The notes beneath the pieces were generated by a model. The model did no database searches. It had not been told where the DNA came from and was given only the letters and a program-made list of their open reading frames with translations. A program made the position numbers and the translations under genes. Below are positions 7,797-15,196 of a stretch of DNA of 64,000 bases, one piece after another. Position 1 is the stretch's first letter, and the number at the start of each line of letters is the position of its first letter. The DNA comes from Lysinibacillus irui (GTDB taxonomy: Bacteria; Bacillota; Bacilli; Bacillales_A; Planococcaceae): positions 2,845,501 through 2,909,500 of the forward strand of contig NZ_CP113527.1 in assembly GCF_028877475.1 (NCBI RefSeq). The letters run 5' to 3'.

Positions 7797-8873
7797 AGCT
7801 TCCTCTCGATGTGTCGGGAAGGTTAGGTGGACGCTATCTCCTTCCTCTGGCGGGCTGTAAAAGCCACTATGTCCCTCTGCCGTATAAGGCGTAGCCAGTG
7901 GGAACCACGTAGCTTCCTCCTTTTTTTGTGTCTCATCCATACTAAGATGGACTCGAACCTGATCCTTTTTGACCTCTAATACCTTTCCTTCAATTGCGGT
8001 GCCTGGTAGGAACGGAATACTGCGCCTATCTTGGCGTATGCCTTTTTCGAACAGCAGATGATACTCATAGGTAAGGATGCCTTGCTTCATGCGGGCGATA
8101 GACTTGGCTACTACAAGCTCCTTGCCCAGGAGTAAAACGCGATCACCCAGTTTCAATGTTTTTCTAGATTCTATCACATAGGCAACTGTATCCCGCTCTT
8201 CAATTGGCTGCTCGATGTCATTGTACTTACTATGTAAAAACTTAGAGCGATCCTTTAAGATCGTATAATTTGCCACGGAAAGCTTTTCCATTCGCCCTTC
8301 AGGTAGGCCAAACCAAAACTTCGGCTTATCAGCATCCACTGCAGCGACTAATACGGCACGAAAATGGGAAGCCATTCGTTGTAAAAATTGCCAATCCGTC
8401 TCCTTATATTGTAATATAAATTGCTTAAGAGGAGTAGCTTTCGATACAGTATCAATAACATCTGCACCTGAATAATCTTCTAGCACCTTTTTTATCATCG
8501 CCTGATAAGTCATTTTATGATGCTGAAAGGAGCGGTATTTTTTTTTACAATCCAAGGTGAATGTAGATGAAACAGCCTCTAATTCAATTTGATATACTCC
8601 CCTTGTCATTCGTATAGCAATTTCTGTTACCTGTCCTTTAAAAAGCGCATGCAGCCGTTGTCCGTTATGTTTTTGATAGACCTCTATTCGATCTGTCGTA
8701 CTGGCAAGCTGCATACAACTATCTTTCTTTTCCGCAGGGATAAATCCGGTTATTGCTAATCTTGCATGGTCATTCACTGTTTGTGTCAACGTGAGATTAT
8801 GCAATGTCTGGATTTCATAGGGGGATACGAGTTCAAGCTCACCGTATCCGATTACTTCCTCGTATGTGTTCAC
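7344..8873 (-). CDS. VgrG-like contractile-injection spike protein (toxin carrier)
   Basis: The 509-residue protein has a gp27/phage-GPD-like N-terminal region (for example FILQYKETDWQFLQRMASHF, where VgrG proteins have ExDxxFLxRL), an OB-fold near 290-370 (EGKVLEVKKDQVRVHLSM, TPYTAEGHSGFYSPPEEGD), and a beta-helix-like tip with short alternating repeats. It ends in an acidic tail plus LDVMGMIPVGG. VgrG/Pvc8 proteins are trimeric spikes of contractile injection machines. The start is GTG at 8873 with GAAGGG seven bases before it. The stop overlaps the toxin ATG, strongly implying that the toxin rides on this spike. A PAAR-like gene is immediately upstream. Confidence 0.88.
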   Translation of the reverse strand: MNTYEEVIGYGELELVSPYEIQTLHNLTLTQTVNDHARLAITGFIPAEKKDSCMQLASTTDRIEVYQKHNGQRLHALFKGQVTEIAIRMTRGVYQIELEAVSSTFTLDCKKKYRSFQHHKMTYQAMIKKVLEDYSGADVIDTVSKATPLKQFILQYKETDWQFLQRMASHFRAVLVAAVDADKPKFWFGLPEGRMEKLSVANYTILKDRSKFLHSKYNDIEQPIEERDTVAYVIESRKTLKLGDRVLLLGKELVVAKSIARMKQGILTYEYHLLFEKGIRQDRRSIPFLPGTAIEGKVLEVKKDQVRVHLSMDETQKKEEATWFPLATPYTAEGHSGFYSPPEEGDSVHLTFPTHREEAAVVRHSVRKGGESNPKTADPKTSYWGTPKGKEMKLDPQSVTFTAKEGAVFLQLHQDSGITVHSKPSLLVKANDTITFAGKRVSMSAAESMRFTCGSSSLVFDGNTDIQGQIVTMDGSIKAPVSVAAQEEETDLEAALDVMGMIPVGGGDA

Positions 8874-8906
8874 ATGAATTCCCTTCTTTCCTCAGGGGAC
8901 AATCGC

Positions 8907-9314
8907 TCATTCTTGCCCATCATCTTCTACTTTTATCGTTCCACAATACATACACATATTAATCGATTGACTAACTAACGCTGGATGATTTTCAATTAAT
9001 TGATCATCCTTCCCATTAATCCAGGGCATTGTAATCACAGGAGTACAGGGCATGGGCTTTAAGACACCATTATTGGCAGCTGTAGCTGCCGCAACAGTAG
9101 GATTCGCTAATGTCTGGCATAACCCAAATGGTTGAATATTGACATAAGGCTTATAATCCATCGTATTCATCTGCGCCTTATTTTTCGTATAAACACCGTG
9201 ACTAACTGGCATTTTTAAAATACTCGTTTGATCTCCTTGCGAACAGGATAATTTGGCACCAGCTACGACATAACTCCGTTGGTCGCCACCCTTTGTCTGC
9301 ATTTCTTCTGACAT
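8907..9314 (-). CDS. PAAR-like spike-tip protein, DUF4280 family
   Basis: The 135-residue protein has the DUF4280 pattern: YVVAGAKLSCSQGDQTS near the start, VYTKNKAQMNTMDYKPYVNI in the middle, FGLCQTLANPTV, PMPCTPVI, and a C-terminal MCMYCGTIKV with paired cysteines. DUF4280 proteins are related to PAAR-repeat cones that sharpen VgrG spikes and are found with VgrG-like genes in Firmicutes. It lies 34 bases upstream of the spike gene in the same direction. The conserved Cys residues probably bind a metal at the tip (inference). Confidence 0.85.
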   Translation of the reverse strand: MSEEMQTKGGDQRSYVVAGAKLSCSQGDQTSILKMPVSHGVYTKNKAQMNTMDYKPYVNIQPFGLCQTLANPTVAAATAANNGVLKPMPCTPVITMPWINGKDDQLIENHPALVSQSINMCMYCGTIKVEDDGQE

Positions 9315-9499
9315 AGAAAAACAATCCTTTCAATACGTAAGGTGTTACCACTTTTGCTAAACATAAGACTTAACTGCAAAACGTATGCATGACGACTCTT
9401 TCTTTAAATTGCTCTAATTTTAATCTCACTATTTTCTCACTAACATTACCTAAAAGGACCTTGCCATCATGTGCTTTAATCCTTTTTCAAGCTCCTCAT

Positions 9500-10057
9500 C
9501 TATTTTCCTACAGAAAGAATGTCGTTCCATCTTCCTTCAGTTTGTATTTTTTGTAATCGTATTCCCCGAAAATCTCTGCGTAGAATACTCTCTGCTAATT
9601 CAATATTCACCACTATAAACTGTTCTTTAATGCCCTCGATTTGAAAGAATGGATAAGGAGCAGCCAACTGCTCATCTAAGACTAACTTCTTCAACGTACC
9701 ATCAAGATGAAATTCCGTTTGAGCGGAAAGACAACGCACTTTTGGTGGGATCACCAGCCAATATAAGGTTTGCATTAATTTAGGCATATCCGTGAGAACA
9801 ACTGCTTTAAATGGCATATTTGGGACATACTTTTCCACTAATTGTTTAACAGCATCAGAAATAAGCATGATTGGCTTTTCTATGAGATCGGTATACACCA
9901 TCTCGCCTTTTTCTAATACAGGAAATTGCCGTTCAAGTTCCTCTAATTCTTCCATTCTTTCAATTGTTAATAGCTCTTTTTTAATCACTTGGGCGATACC
10001 AACAGGTTTCACAGCATTTGTGATACGTTCATCTTGAGATAGAATAAAATAGTTCAT
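9500..10057 (-). CDS. Imm11/DUF1629-like protein of VgrG-DUF4280 clusters
   Basis: This 185-residue soluble protein has PIMLISDAVKQLVEKY, FKAVVLTD, LYWLVIPPKVRCLSAQTEF and the conserved AESILRRDFRGI near the C-terminus. That pattern recalls Imm11 (DUF1629-like) proteins often annotated next to DUF4280 and pentapeptide genes. No signal peptide is seen. It could be an immunity protein for a toxin no longer present here, or a structural or chaperone component, since its gene sits among core components rather than after a toxin. The 185 bases between it and the DUF4280 gene show no terminator. Confidence 0.6.
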   Translation of the reverse strand: MNYFILSQDERITNAVKPVGIAQVIKKELLTIERMEELEELERQFPVLEKGEMVYTDLIEKPIMLISDAVKQLVEKYVPNMPFKAVVLTDMPKLMQTLYWLVIPPKVRCLSAQTEFHLDGTLKKLVLDEQLAAPYPFFQIEGIKEQFIVVNIELAESILRRDFRGIRLQKIQTEGRWNDILSVGK

Positions 10058-10081
10058 CTTTCGTCTCCTTTTTCACACTGT

Positions 10082-11212
10082 CTACTTCCAAATGACACTA
10101 GCTGCCTGGAATGGATCTAGCTTTACATATTCCTGTGCTTCCTTAGAGAAAATAGCCATTTCTAAATTGGCTCCCGCAAAATTAGTATTTCTAACATTTG
10201 CCCCCATAAAGCTGGCCCCTCGTAAATTCGCTAGCTCAAAATTGGCGCCTTCTAAATTCGCACCAGTAAAACGAACCGGTAAATAGCCAGGTATTTCCCA
10301 TTTCTGACGATCTAGCAGACCACTCGCTCCTTGTACCTGTTGAAAATTCGCTCCCTGTAACTGACTATTACTAAAATCCGTCTCATAAATTGTGCTAAAG
10401 CTCAAATCCGTGTCCATTAGCTGACTCTCCCGAAAGCTAGTACCAATCAACAGACATTCACGCATATGACAATTGGTTAAATTGGCTTTGTGGAAAAAGG
10501 CATAGCGAATATCCAAGCCTTCATATCGCCCACCTGCTAAATTTAAATGGCTAAATACCTCGTATGGATATTCCTCCTCTAGTTGTTCATCTAGCCAAGC
10601 CTTTATTTCTTCACTATCCTTCGCTGAAAAATCCTCGCTATAGACAACCTCATTCATATCCATAAACTCGCCTACACGTATCTCGACAGCCACATCTCGA
10701 TCTAGCGCCAAATACTCTGGACATCGAATAATGTCAGGTAGCGCATATCTAGCGAGACTTATTACATATTGGTGAAAATGTTTGGCGTCCTGAAGTCTAA
10801 TGCGATCAATATCTGCCTGGGTAATTGCCCCCATAAAAGTTTTGCTATACAAACTTAATTCTTCAATGTATTGCTCTAAAAAATGATGCGCCCAGCCTGC
10901 ATCATAAGTAGTTAAAAGCGGATGAATATCAAAAAACCATTCTTCATCCGTAGCTTCTACTAAATAGTGAGGGTTGCTCTCTAGTAGCTCTGTACGCAGC
11001 ATTGAAAACGTAATATGTGCAATCGGTCCTTTCTGTTGAAGCGTTTGCTGTTGTTTTAGTTGCTGACATATTTTTTGAAAAGACATTCTAAAATCATCGG
11101 CGAGCTTATCCTTGGAGGCTTGAAAAAAATCCTCGAGCAATAAGAGATATTTCAACCTTCTTTTCTCTACTTCGTTATCATAAAAATGCTGTAAAACTCC
11201 CTGTGTCTGCAT
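10082..11212 (-). CDS. Pentapeptide-repeat protein of the injection cluster
   Basis: Translation probably starts at the ATG at 11212 (MQTQGVLQHF), seven bases after AAGGAG, giving 376 residues. The N-terminal 230 residues are helical and acidic. From about 235 to 360 the protein is a run of A(N/D)LxX pentapeptides (FTGANLEGANFELANLRGAS is typical), which fold into a right-handed quadrilateral beta-helix. Such proteins can be tip adaptors, effectors or DNA mimics; which one is unknown. It lies between the two spike genes in the same operon orientation, so a role in cargo mounting is plausible but inferred. Confidence 0.75.
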   Translation of the reverse strand: MQTQGVLQHFYDNEVEKRRLKYLLLLEDFFQASKDKLADDFRMSFQKICQQLKQQQTLQQKGPIAHITFSMLRTELLESNPHYLVEATDEEWFFDIHPLLTTYDAGWAHHFLEQYIEELSLYSKTFMGAITQADIDRIRLQDAKHFHQYVISLARYALPDIIRCPEYLALDRDVAVEIRVGEFMDMNEVVYSEDFSAKDSEEIKAWLDEQLEEEYPYEVFSHLNLAGGRYEGLDIRYAFFHKANLTNCHMRECLLIGTSFRESQLMDTDLSFSTIYETDFSNSQLQGANFQQVQGASGLLDRQKWEIPGYLPVRFTGANLEGANFELANLRGASFMGANVRNTNFAGANLEMAIFSKEAQEYVKLDPFQAASVIWK

Positions 11213-11248
11213 ATAAGTCTCCTTCCTTCTCATTCACACGCAACCATT

Positions 11249-12673
11249 TTAATTTGCCTTTACTTCCTTCCCAAAAATTTGCACACTGCCATTCATCATT
11301 ATTTTACTTTCTTTGCATTGTAAAGAAATTTCTTCCTCTGCAGACAAAAGAATATTCTTACTCGCCTTCACTGAAATATCTGCCTCTGAGATAAGTTTAA
11401 TTTCTTTTTTACTAAATATTTCAATACCATTTGCTTCATTTAGCCGAATAAAAATATCGCCATCCTGTGCGGTAATAACCACTTCAGTTGGACTCATTTT
11501 AATTTCTTTACCAAAGGCTGTACGATAATATTTGGTTGAAGGATCATCTAGTTTGTTCGTTGCTGAAGTATCTAAATTTTTTCGTATGGAGCTGCTAGAA
11601 ATTCCTTCCTCCTCACGATGTGAAGGAAAATAGACATGAACAAAGTCATTGATTTCAGGCATACAATACCAACCACTATGTCCCTCAGCTGTATAGCCCG
11701 TAGAATAAAGAAACCAATGTGCTTTTCCTTTATCCTGCTTCTCATCAATCGCTAAATGCACCTTAATATGATCCTTTGCGACTTCTAATACTTTTCCTTC
11801 CAGTGATAAACCTGAGATCGCATCGTTAAATAGTTCACTTTTATTCATGCCATTTTTCGTTGACAGCGTATAATAATGTTTCAGCAAGCCATCCTTCATG
11901 GTTGTGTATGCTTCACATATATAAAGCGTTTGTTGATGAAAAGTGACATGATCTCCTATTTCCATTACCTTATCTGTTTCCACCTCATAGTATAGAAAGT
12001 CATGCTCTCCCATACCTCCATTACCATTCTCTGTATATAGAAGGTAATCTGCTAGTTTTTTTCGGGTAGTATAATGGTAATCTTCTAGCTTGCCTTTAGC
12101 TCTACCAGCAGGCACACCAAAATGGAACTTTGGCTTATCAAAGGTAGCAGCAGGCACTAGTCCAGTGTTAAAACGTGAGGCTAGTCTTTTTAAAAATTGC
12201 CAATCGGTCTCTCGATATTGCAGGGTAAACTTGTCTAATTTAGCACCCTTTGTTGCTTGATCAATAATGTCAAGACCAGGATAAAAAGGATGTAATAGTT
12301 TAAATAAAGACGAATAGGTCATTTCCTTATCCTGATAGGAGCGATTTTTCTTTTTAATGTCTAGCTGATAGGTGCTTGAAGCCGCTTCTACTTCAATATA
12401 ATAAATGCCACGAACTGAACGAACCTTCACATCTAAAATTACACCTTTAAATAATGGTGAAGGGACACCAAGATGATTAAGCTGATTTACTTCAATTGCC
12501 GATCTTGCCTCCGTCATTTCTACATAAGTGTCTCTCGCTACTTCAGGCACAATACCAGTAAAACGTAACATAGCATGTTCATTCATTTTTTTTACGATAG
12601 TAAGCTCTTGAATACTAATAAGCTCGAAAGGTAGAATTTGAATATTATGATAAGCTGTCACTACACTACTCAT
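11249..12673 (-). CDS. Second VgrG-like contractile-injection spike protein
   Basis: The 474-residue protein is homologous to the spike at 7344-8873: FTLQYRETDWQFLKRLASRF in the gp27-like part, EGKVLEVAKDHIKVHL in the OB-fold and STGYTAEGHSGWYCMPEINDF after it. Its beta-helix tip (IKLISEADISVKASKNI and following) differs, and it ends VQIFGKEVKAN without the GMIP tail or a following toxin. It may carry other cargo or form mixed trimers. The start overlaps the stop of the next upstream gene by four bases (ATGA). Confidence 0.85.
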   Translation of the reverse strand: MSSVVTAYHNIQILPFELISIQELTIVKKMNEHAMLRFTGIVPEVARDTYVEMTEARSAIEVNQLNHLGVPSPLFKGVILDVKVRSVRGIYYIEVEAASSTYQLDIKKKNRSYQDKEMTYSSLFKLLHPFYPGLDIIDQATKGAKLDKFTLQYRETDWQFLKRLASRFNTGLVPAATFDKPKFHFGVPAGRAKGKLEDYHYTTRKKLADYLLYTENGNGGMGEHDFLYYEVETDKVMEIGDHVTFHQQTLYICEAYTTMKDGLLKHYYTLSTKNGMNKSELFNDAISGLSLEGKVLEVAKDHIKVHLAIDEKQDKGKAHWFLYSTGYTAEGHSGWYCMPEINDFVHVYFPSHREEEGISSSSIRKNLDTSATNKLDDPSTKYYRTAFGKEIKMSPTEVVITAQDGDIFIRLNEANGIEIFSKKEIKLISEADISVKASKNILLSAEEEISLQCKESKIMMNGSVQIFGKEVKAN

Positions 12674-13356
12674 CGTATTCCCCCTCCGTTCCTACTATTT
12701 GAAGCAAATCGCAAGGATTCCATCATAGCTCTCGCAATCGGACGCCAAGTTTCAAGGTCCTCCTCCATACAATTGAAGGTTCCAATAAGCGCTACCCCTT
12801 CGATAGAGGCAAAGAACATTAAATTAAAAATATCGCCATCAATAGCCGGTGTTATAATCTCTAAAAAGCCGACTGTCTTCTCGTCAATCTTCAGGACATC
12901 CGTATCAAGCCAATCAGCTGAAGGTTGAGCTTGTTCAAGGATATCAATCATATTTTCTTGAAAAGCAGCAACTCCCTCTTCCTTTAATCGATGTGGAGTC
13001 AGGTTGAAGGCAAGATTAATCGATGAGGATTCATCTGTATAAATAAGATTTGGTCGACGGTCCGATGGGTACTTTAAGGCTGCTAATTCAGTAGACATCT
13101 TAGAAAATAGTTTTGGCATACGGATCGTCATTTTGCCATCCAATAACGACTGCTCCAACACCCCTACCTTCTCATCATCAATTATGATGTAGCTTTGATA
13201 GATATTTACTTTTTCTAAGTCTTGTTCCTCCTGCTCAGATACTGGCTCAGGCTCCTGTTCCTTTTGTAAGGCTACTTGTCGCTGGGCTAGCTCATGTTGC
13301 TCCTGCTCTCTCATTTCATTTCTTAATGCAATAATTTTTTCATCTATAAATTTCAT
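12670..13356 (-). CDS. Mog1/DcrB-like protein, possible effector chaperone
   Basis: Start taken at the ATG at 13356, eight bases after GGAAGG, giving 228 residues. The first 50 residues are a charged, Gln/Glu-rich coiled coil. The rest has the order seen in Mog1/PsbP-fold DcrB/DUF1795 proteins: MTIRMPKLFSKMS, LKYPSDRRPNLIYTDESSSI, then an amphipathic helix, GFLEIITPAIDGDIFNLMFF, and a closing LETWRPIARAMMESLRF helix. DUF1795 proteins of the EagR type chaperone membrane segments of type VI effectors. A matching role for the hydrophobic toxin N-termini here is inference. The gene overlaps the second spike gene. Confidence 0.6.
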   Translation of the reverse strand: MKFIDEKIIALRNEMREQEQHELAQRQVALQKEQEPEPVSEQEEQDLEKVNIYQSYIIIDDEKVGVLEQSLLDGKMTIRMPKLFSKMSTELAALKYPSDRRPNLIYTDESSSINLAFNLTPHRLKEEGVAAFQENMIDILEQAQPSADWLDTDVLKIDEKTVGFLEIITPAIDGDIFNLMFFASIEGVALIGTFNCMEEDLETWRPIARAMMESLRFASNSRNGGGIR

Positions 13357-13430
13357 CCCAATCACCTTCCGTTTTTTAACCGTTTTTCACCAACTATATT
13401 TCAACCTATCAACTATTATTTGCTTAGTCC

Positions 13431-13612
13431 CTACACATCCTTCATGACACAGAATTTGAAATCTGATCCTTCCATTGCCTCAACCATCTCATCAAAGGCA
13501 TACCCGTTGGCAATGCTTCTCTCTACTTCTTCCTCACAAAAATATGAGTTTGAGTGCTATCTTTTCTATGTATAGGATCTTTTATTTCCGCCTTTAAAGT
13601 AATTTTAGGGAG
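13431..13612 (-). pseudogene. Frameshifted gene remnant between the Hcp-like and DcrB-like genes
   Basis: Two overlapping frames without a start read like pieces of one protein: ITLKAEIKDPIHRKDSTQTHIF (frame ends at 13530) and, one frame over, YFCEEEVERSIANGYAFDEM followed by VEAMEGSDFKFCVMKDV to a TAG at 13431. No family recognised. It is probably an eroded gene. Confidence 0.4.
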
Positions 13613-13651
13613 ATTAAAAATAATCTAAGGAACTATAAAAGTTCCTTAGAT
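13608..13651 (-). terminator. Intrinsic terminator after the Hcp-like gene
   Basis: ATCTAAGGAACT and AGTTCCTTAGAT form a perfect 12-bp stem with a five-base loop, followed on the minus strand by ATTATTTTTAATC. It means the abundant tube-like protein is probably transcribed separately from, or well above, the spike genes. Confidence 0.85.
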
Positions 13652-13681
13652 AATTAGTAAGTGTTTTATCCTGCTGCAATC

Positions 13682-14107
13682 TTAGACAGCGTAGCCACCC
13701 TCGATTTTTGCCAAATCTGTTTTGTCTTTCTTTTGCTTAATAAATAAGAAGAACTCACCGATACCTTCTGTGTCACCATATCTTTCTGTATAATCCACCA
13801 CAAAAGCATTTGGGAAATGAATTTTTCTTACTACTTGATCAGCTGCAACAACCTCTAAAGTCACTTTACGGTAACAGTCAGCCTTCTCAGCAGGTACTAA
13901 TGACCATAAACCCAATTTCATCGTATCATCAGAATTATCACCATCCGTAGCCGTTAAAATTTTACCTTTAACTTTTAAAGTGGCTCCAACATCTGTAGAG
14001 CGAGCGTTAGAATCATTCGGTGTATCTGTCTCATATTCGACAGTCATGATGCTTTCTAAGCCTAATTCAATTGCTTCTGAACCTTCTACTTTTAATACAA
14101 AACCCAT
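13682..14107 (-). CDS. Hcp/tail-tube-like small protein
   Basis: The start at 14107 is chosen because AGGAGGT lies six bases upstream; an upstream in-frame ATG lacks a site. The 141-residue protein begins MGFVLKVEGSEAIELGLESI, contains TPNDSNARSTDVGATLKVKG, WSLVPAEKADCYRKVTLEVV and IHFPNAFVVDYTERYGDTEG, and ends in beta-rich FFLFIKQKKDK. Homologues (some carrying a 'membrane-associated protease' label I regard as wrong) occur with VgrG/DUF4280 genes. Size, all-beta look and position suggest a tube or Hcp-like secreted subunit (inference). It is monocistronic with its own strong ribosome binding site and terminator. Confidence 0.65.
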   Translation of the reverse strand: MGFVLKVEGSEAIELGLESIMTVEYETDTPNDSNARSTDVGATLKVKGKILTATDGDNSDDTMKLGLWSLVPAEKADCYRKVTLEVVAADQVVRKIHFPNAFVVDYTERYGDTEGIGEFFLFIKQKKDKTDLAKIEGGYAV

Positions 14108-14172
14108 TTTCGTACCTCCTAAAATTTGTTGAATCATGACGTCTAACATTCTAAGGAAATCATATTAGCTAC

Positions 14173-14216
14173 AGCTATCTTTTTCACGATGTCTTACCCG
14201 TATCGTGAAATAGCTA
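14173..14216. promoter_or_regulatory. Inverted repeat upstream of the Hcp-like gene
   Basis: AGCTA..TTTCACGAT and ATCGTGAAA.TAGCT face each other (9-bp perfect core, 5-bp outer arms) about 70 bases upstream of the Hcp-like start. There is no T-tract. It may be an operator or a 5' leader stem. Confidence 0.5.
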
Positions 14217-14283
14217 ATTTTCCAATATTAGCAATTAGTCGCTCGATTCATATTTATGTTAAAAGATTTATACATGATAAACC

Positions 14284-14323
14284 TTAAACATACGACTGAA
14301 AAATTGAATAACTGTATGTTTAA
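14284..14323. promoter_or_regulatory. Perfect 10-bp inverted repeat upstream of the Hcp-like gene
   Basis: TTAAACATAC at 14284-14293 and GTATGTTTAA at 14314-14323 are exact reverse complements separated by 20 bases. It could be a regulator site for the cluster; the regulator is unknown. Confidence 0.45.
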
Positions 14324-14335
14324 ACTTGTTAGGCT

Positions 14336-14536
14336 TTAACAGCACTTGTCCCTTTTGTAATCATTACCTTTATCATTCAGCCATTTACTTTTTTGACTGC
14401 TTGGATTATTGCTAAAGAAACGAACGATATTTTCATGCTTAAAGTCACCTGATTGGAAGCGTAAAATTCTTTCATATACGTACTCACCTGTGTTTTGTAA
14501 ATAGAATCGAATCCATCCTCTTCCATCGCTAGACTT
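14336..14536 (-). pseudogene. Gene remnant without start codon
   Basis: An open stretch of 66 codons without any ATG, GTG or TTG reads like real protein (GRGWIRFYLQNTGEYVYERI, then FKHENIVRFFSNNPSSQKSK, ending RDKCC). It is cut off upstream by a TAG. It is probably the 3' end of a lost gene. The family is not recognised. Confidence 0.5.
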
Positions 14537-14539
14537 CTA

Positions 14540-14945
14540 GCTTTATAAATATAAACAATATATAAACATTTAAGAAAAAAATTTACAATGAAATCAATAT
14601 GAGGCTAAACTATGTACTAGAAACTCTAATTTCTATTTTTATGCATTTTTTATACGAAAATCACTAATGATAGTATGTATCACAAAAGTAACTATACAAC
14701 ACCAAAAATTAATGTCAATATTTTCTATAGAAGATATTGTCATTAAAAACAATTTAAATTATGTTTAGTAAAAATGTTACATAGTAATAATTATGATATT
14801 TTTTCAGTGAATAATGGAATTATCCTATTTTTTTACAAAAAAACAACTAATGGTTCAATTGCTCTTAGGCCCAAAGCTGTTTTTTAAAATAATCTTCTAT
14901 ATAGGAAAAATGAATAAAAAGTATTAAAAATGTAGTTATATTAGT
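14540..14945. other. AT-rich spacer, no gene seen
   Basis: About 400 bases of very AT-rich sequence with stops in all frames. I see no convincing coding, RNA or repeat signal. It separates the injection cluster and its remnants from the chromosomal gcv operon. Confidence 0.6.
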
Positions 14946-14948
14946 CTT

Positions 14949-15142
14949 TTAGAATGAATCTACATAAGATAGTTCTTTAAGCATTTGTACTTCTTCTTCA
15001 TTTACAACTTCACCCTTTTATCCTTTGTAAAGTTGCATCTAAACAAAATAATCGAATACCTTGCTCTCCTTTTATTAGTTTCTGCGCAAAAGTCGTAAAG
15101 TAGTAATCAATCACTTTTTTCTTCGGCTTTATATCTCGTCAT
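14949..15142 (-). pseudogene. Small gene broken by two frameshifts
   Basis: Three consecutive frames join into one plausible protein: MTRYKAEEK, then VIDYYFTTFAQKLIKGEQGI with RLFCLDATLQRIKG, then GEVVNEEEVQMLKELSYVDSF to a TAA at 14949. The breaks fall at an A-run near 15117 and a short G-run near 15013. A GGAGG lies directly before the ATG at 15142. I do not recognise the family. Confidence 0.5.
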
Positions 15143-15157
15143 CCTCCCTAAAAGGTG

Positions 15158-15191
15158 CAAAAAAACCGCTCACATGAACGTGAACGGTTTT
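15158..15191 (-). terminator. Intrinsic terminator of the gcv operon
   Basis: AACCGTTCAC and GTGAGCGGTT pair (one G-U) around a six-base loop, followed by seven T residues on the minus strand, just after the gcvPB stop. Confidence 0.9.
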
Positions 15192-15196
15192 GTAGA

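Noticed and set aside
160-15150. Prophage or transposon origin of the injection cluster
   Set aside because: No integrase, transposase, terminal repeats or att-like duplication is visible in the window.
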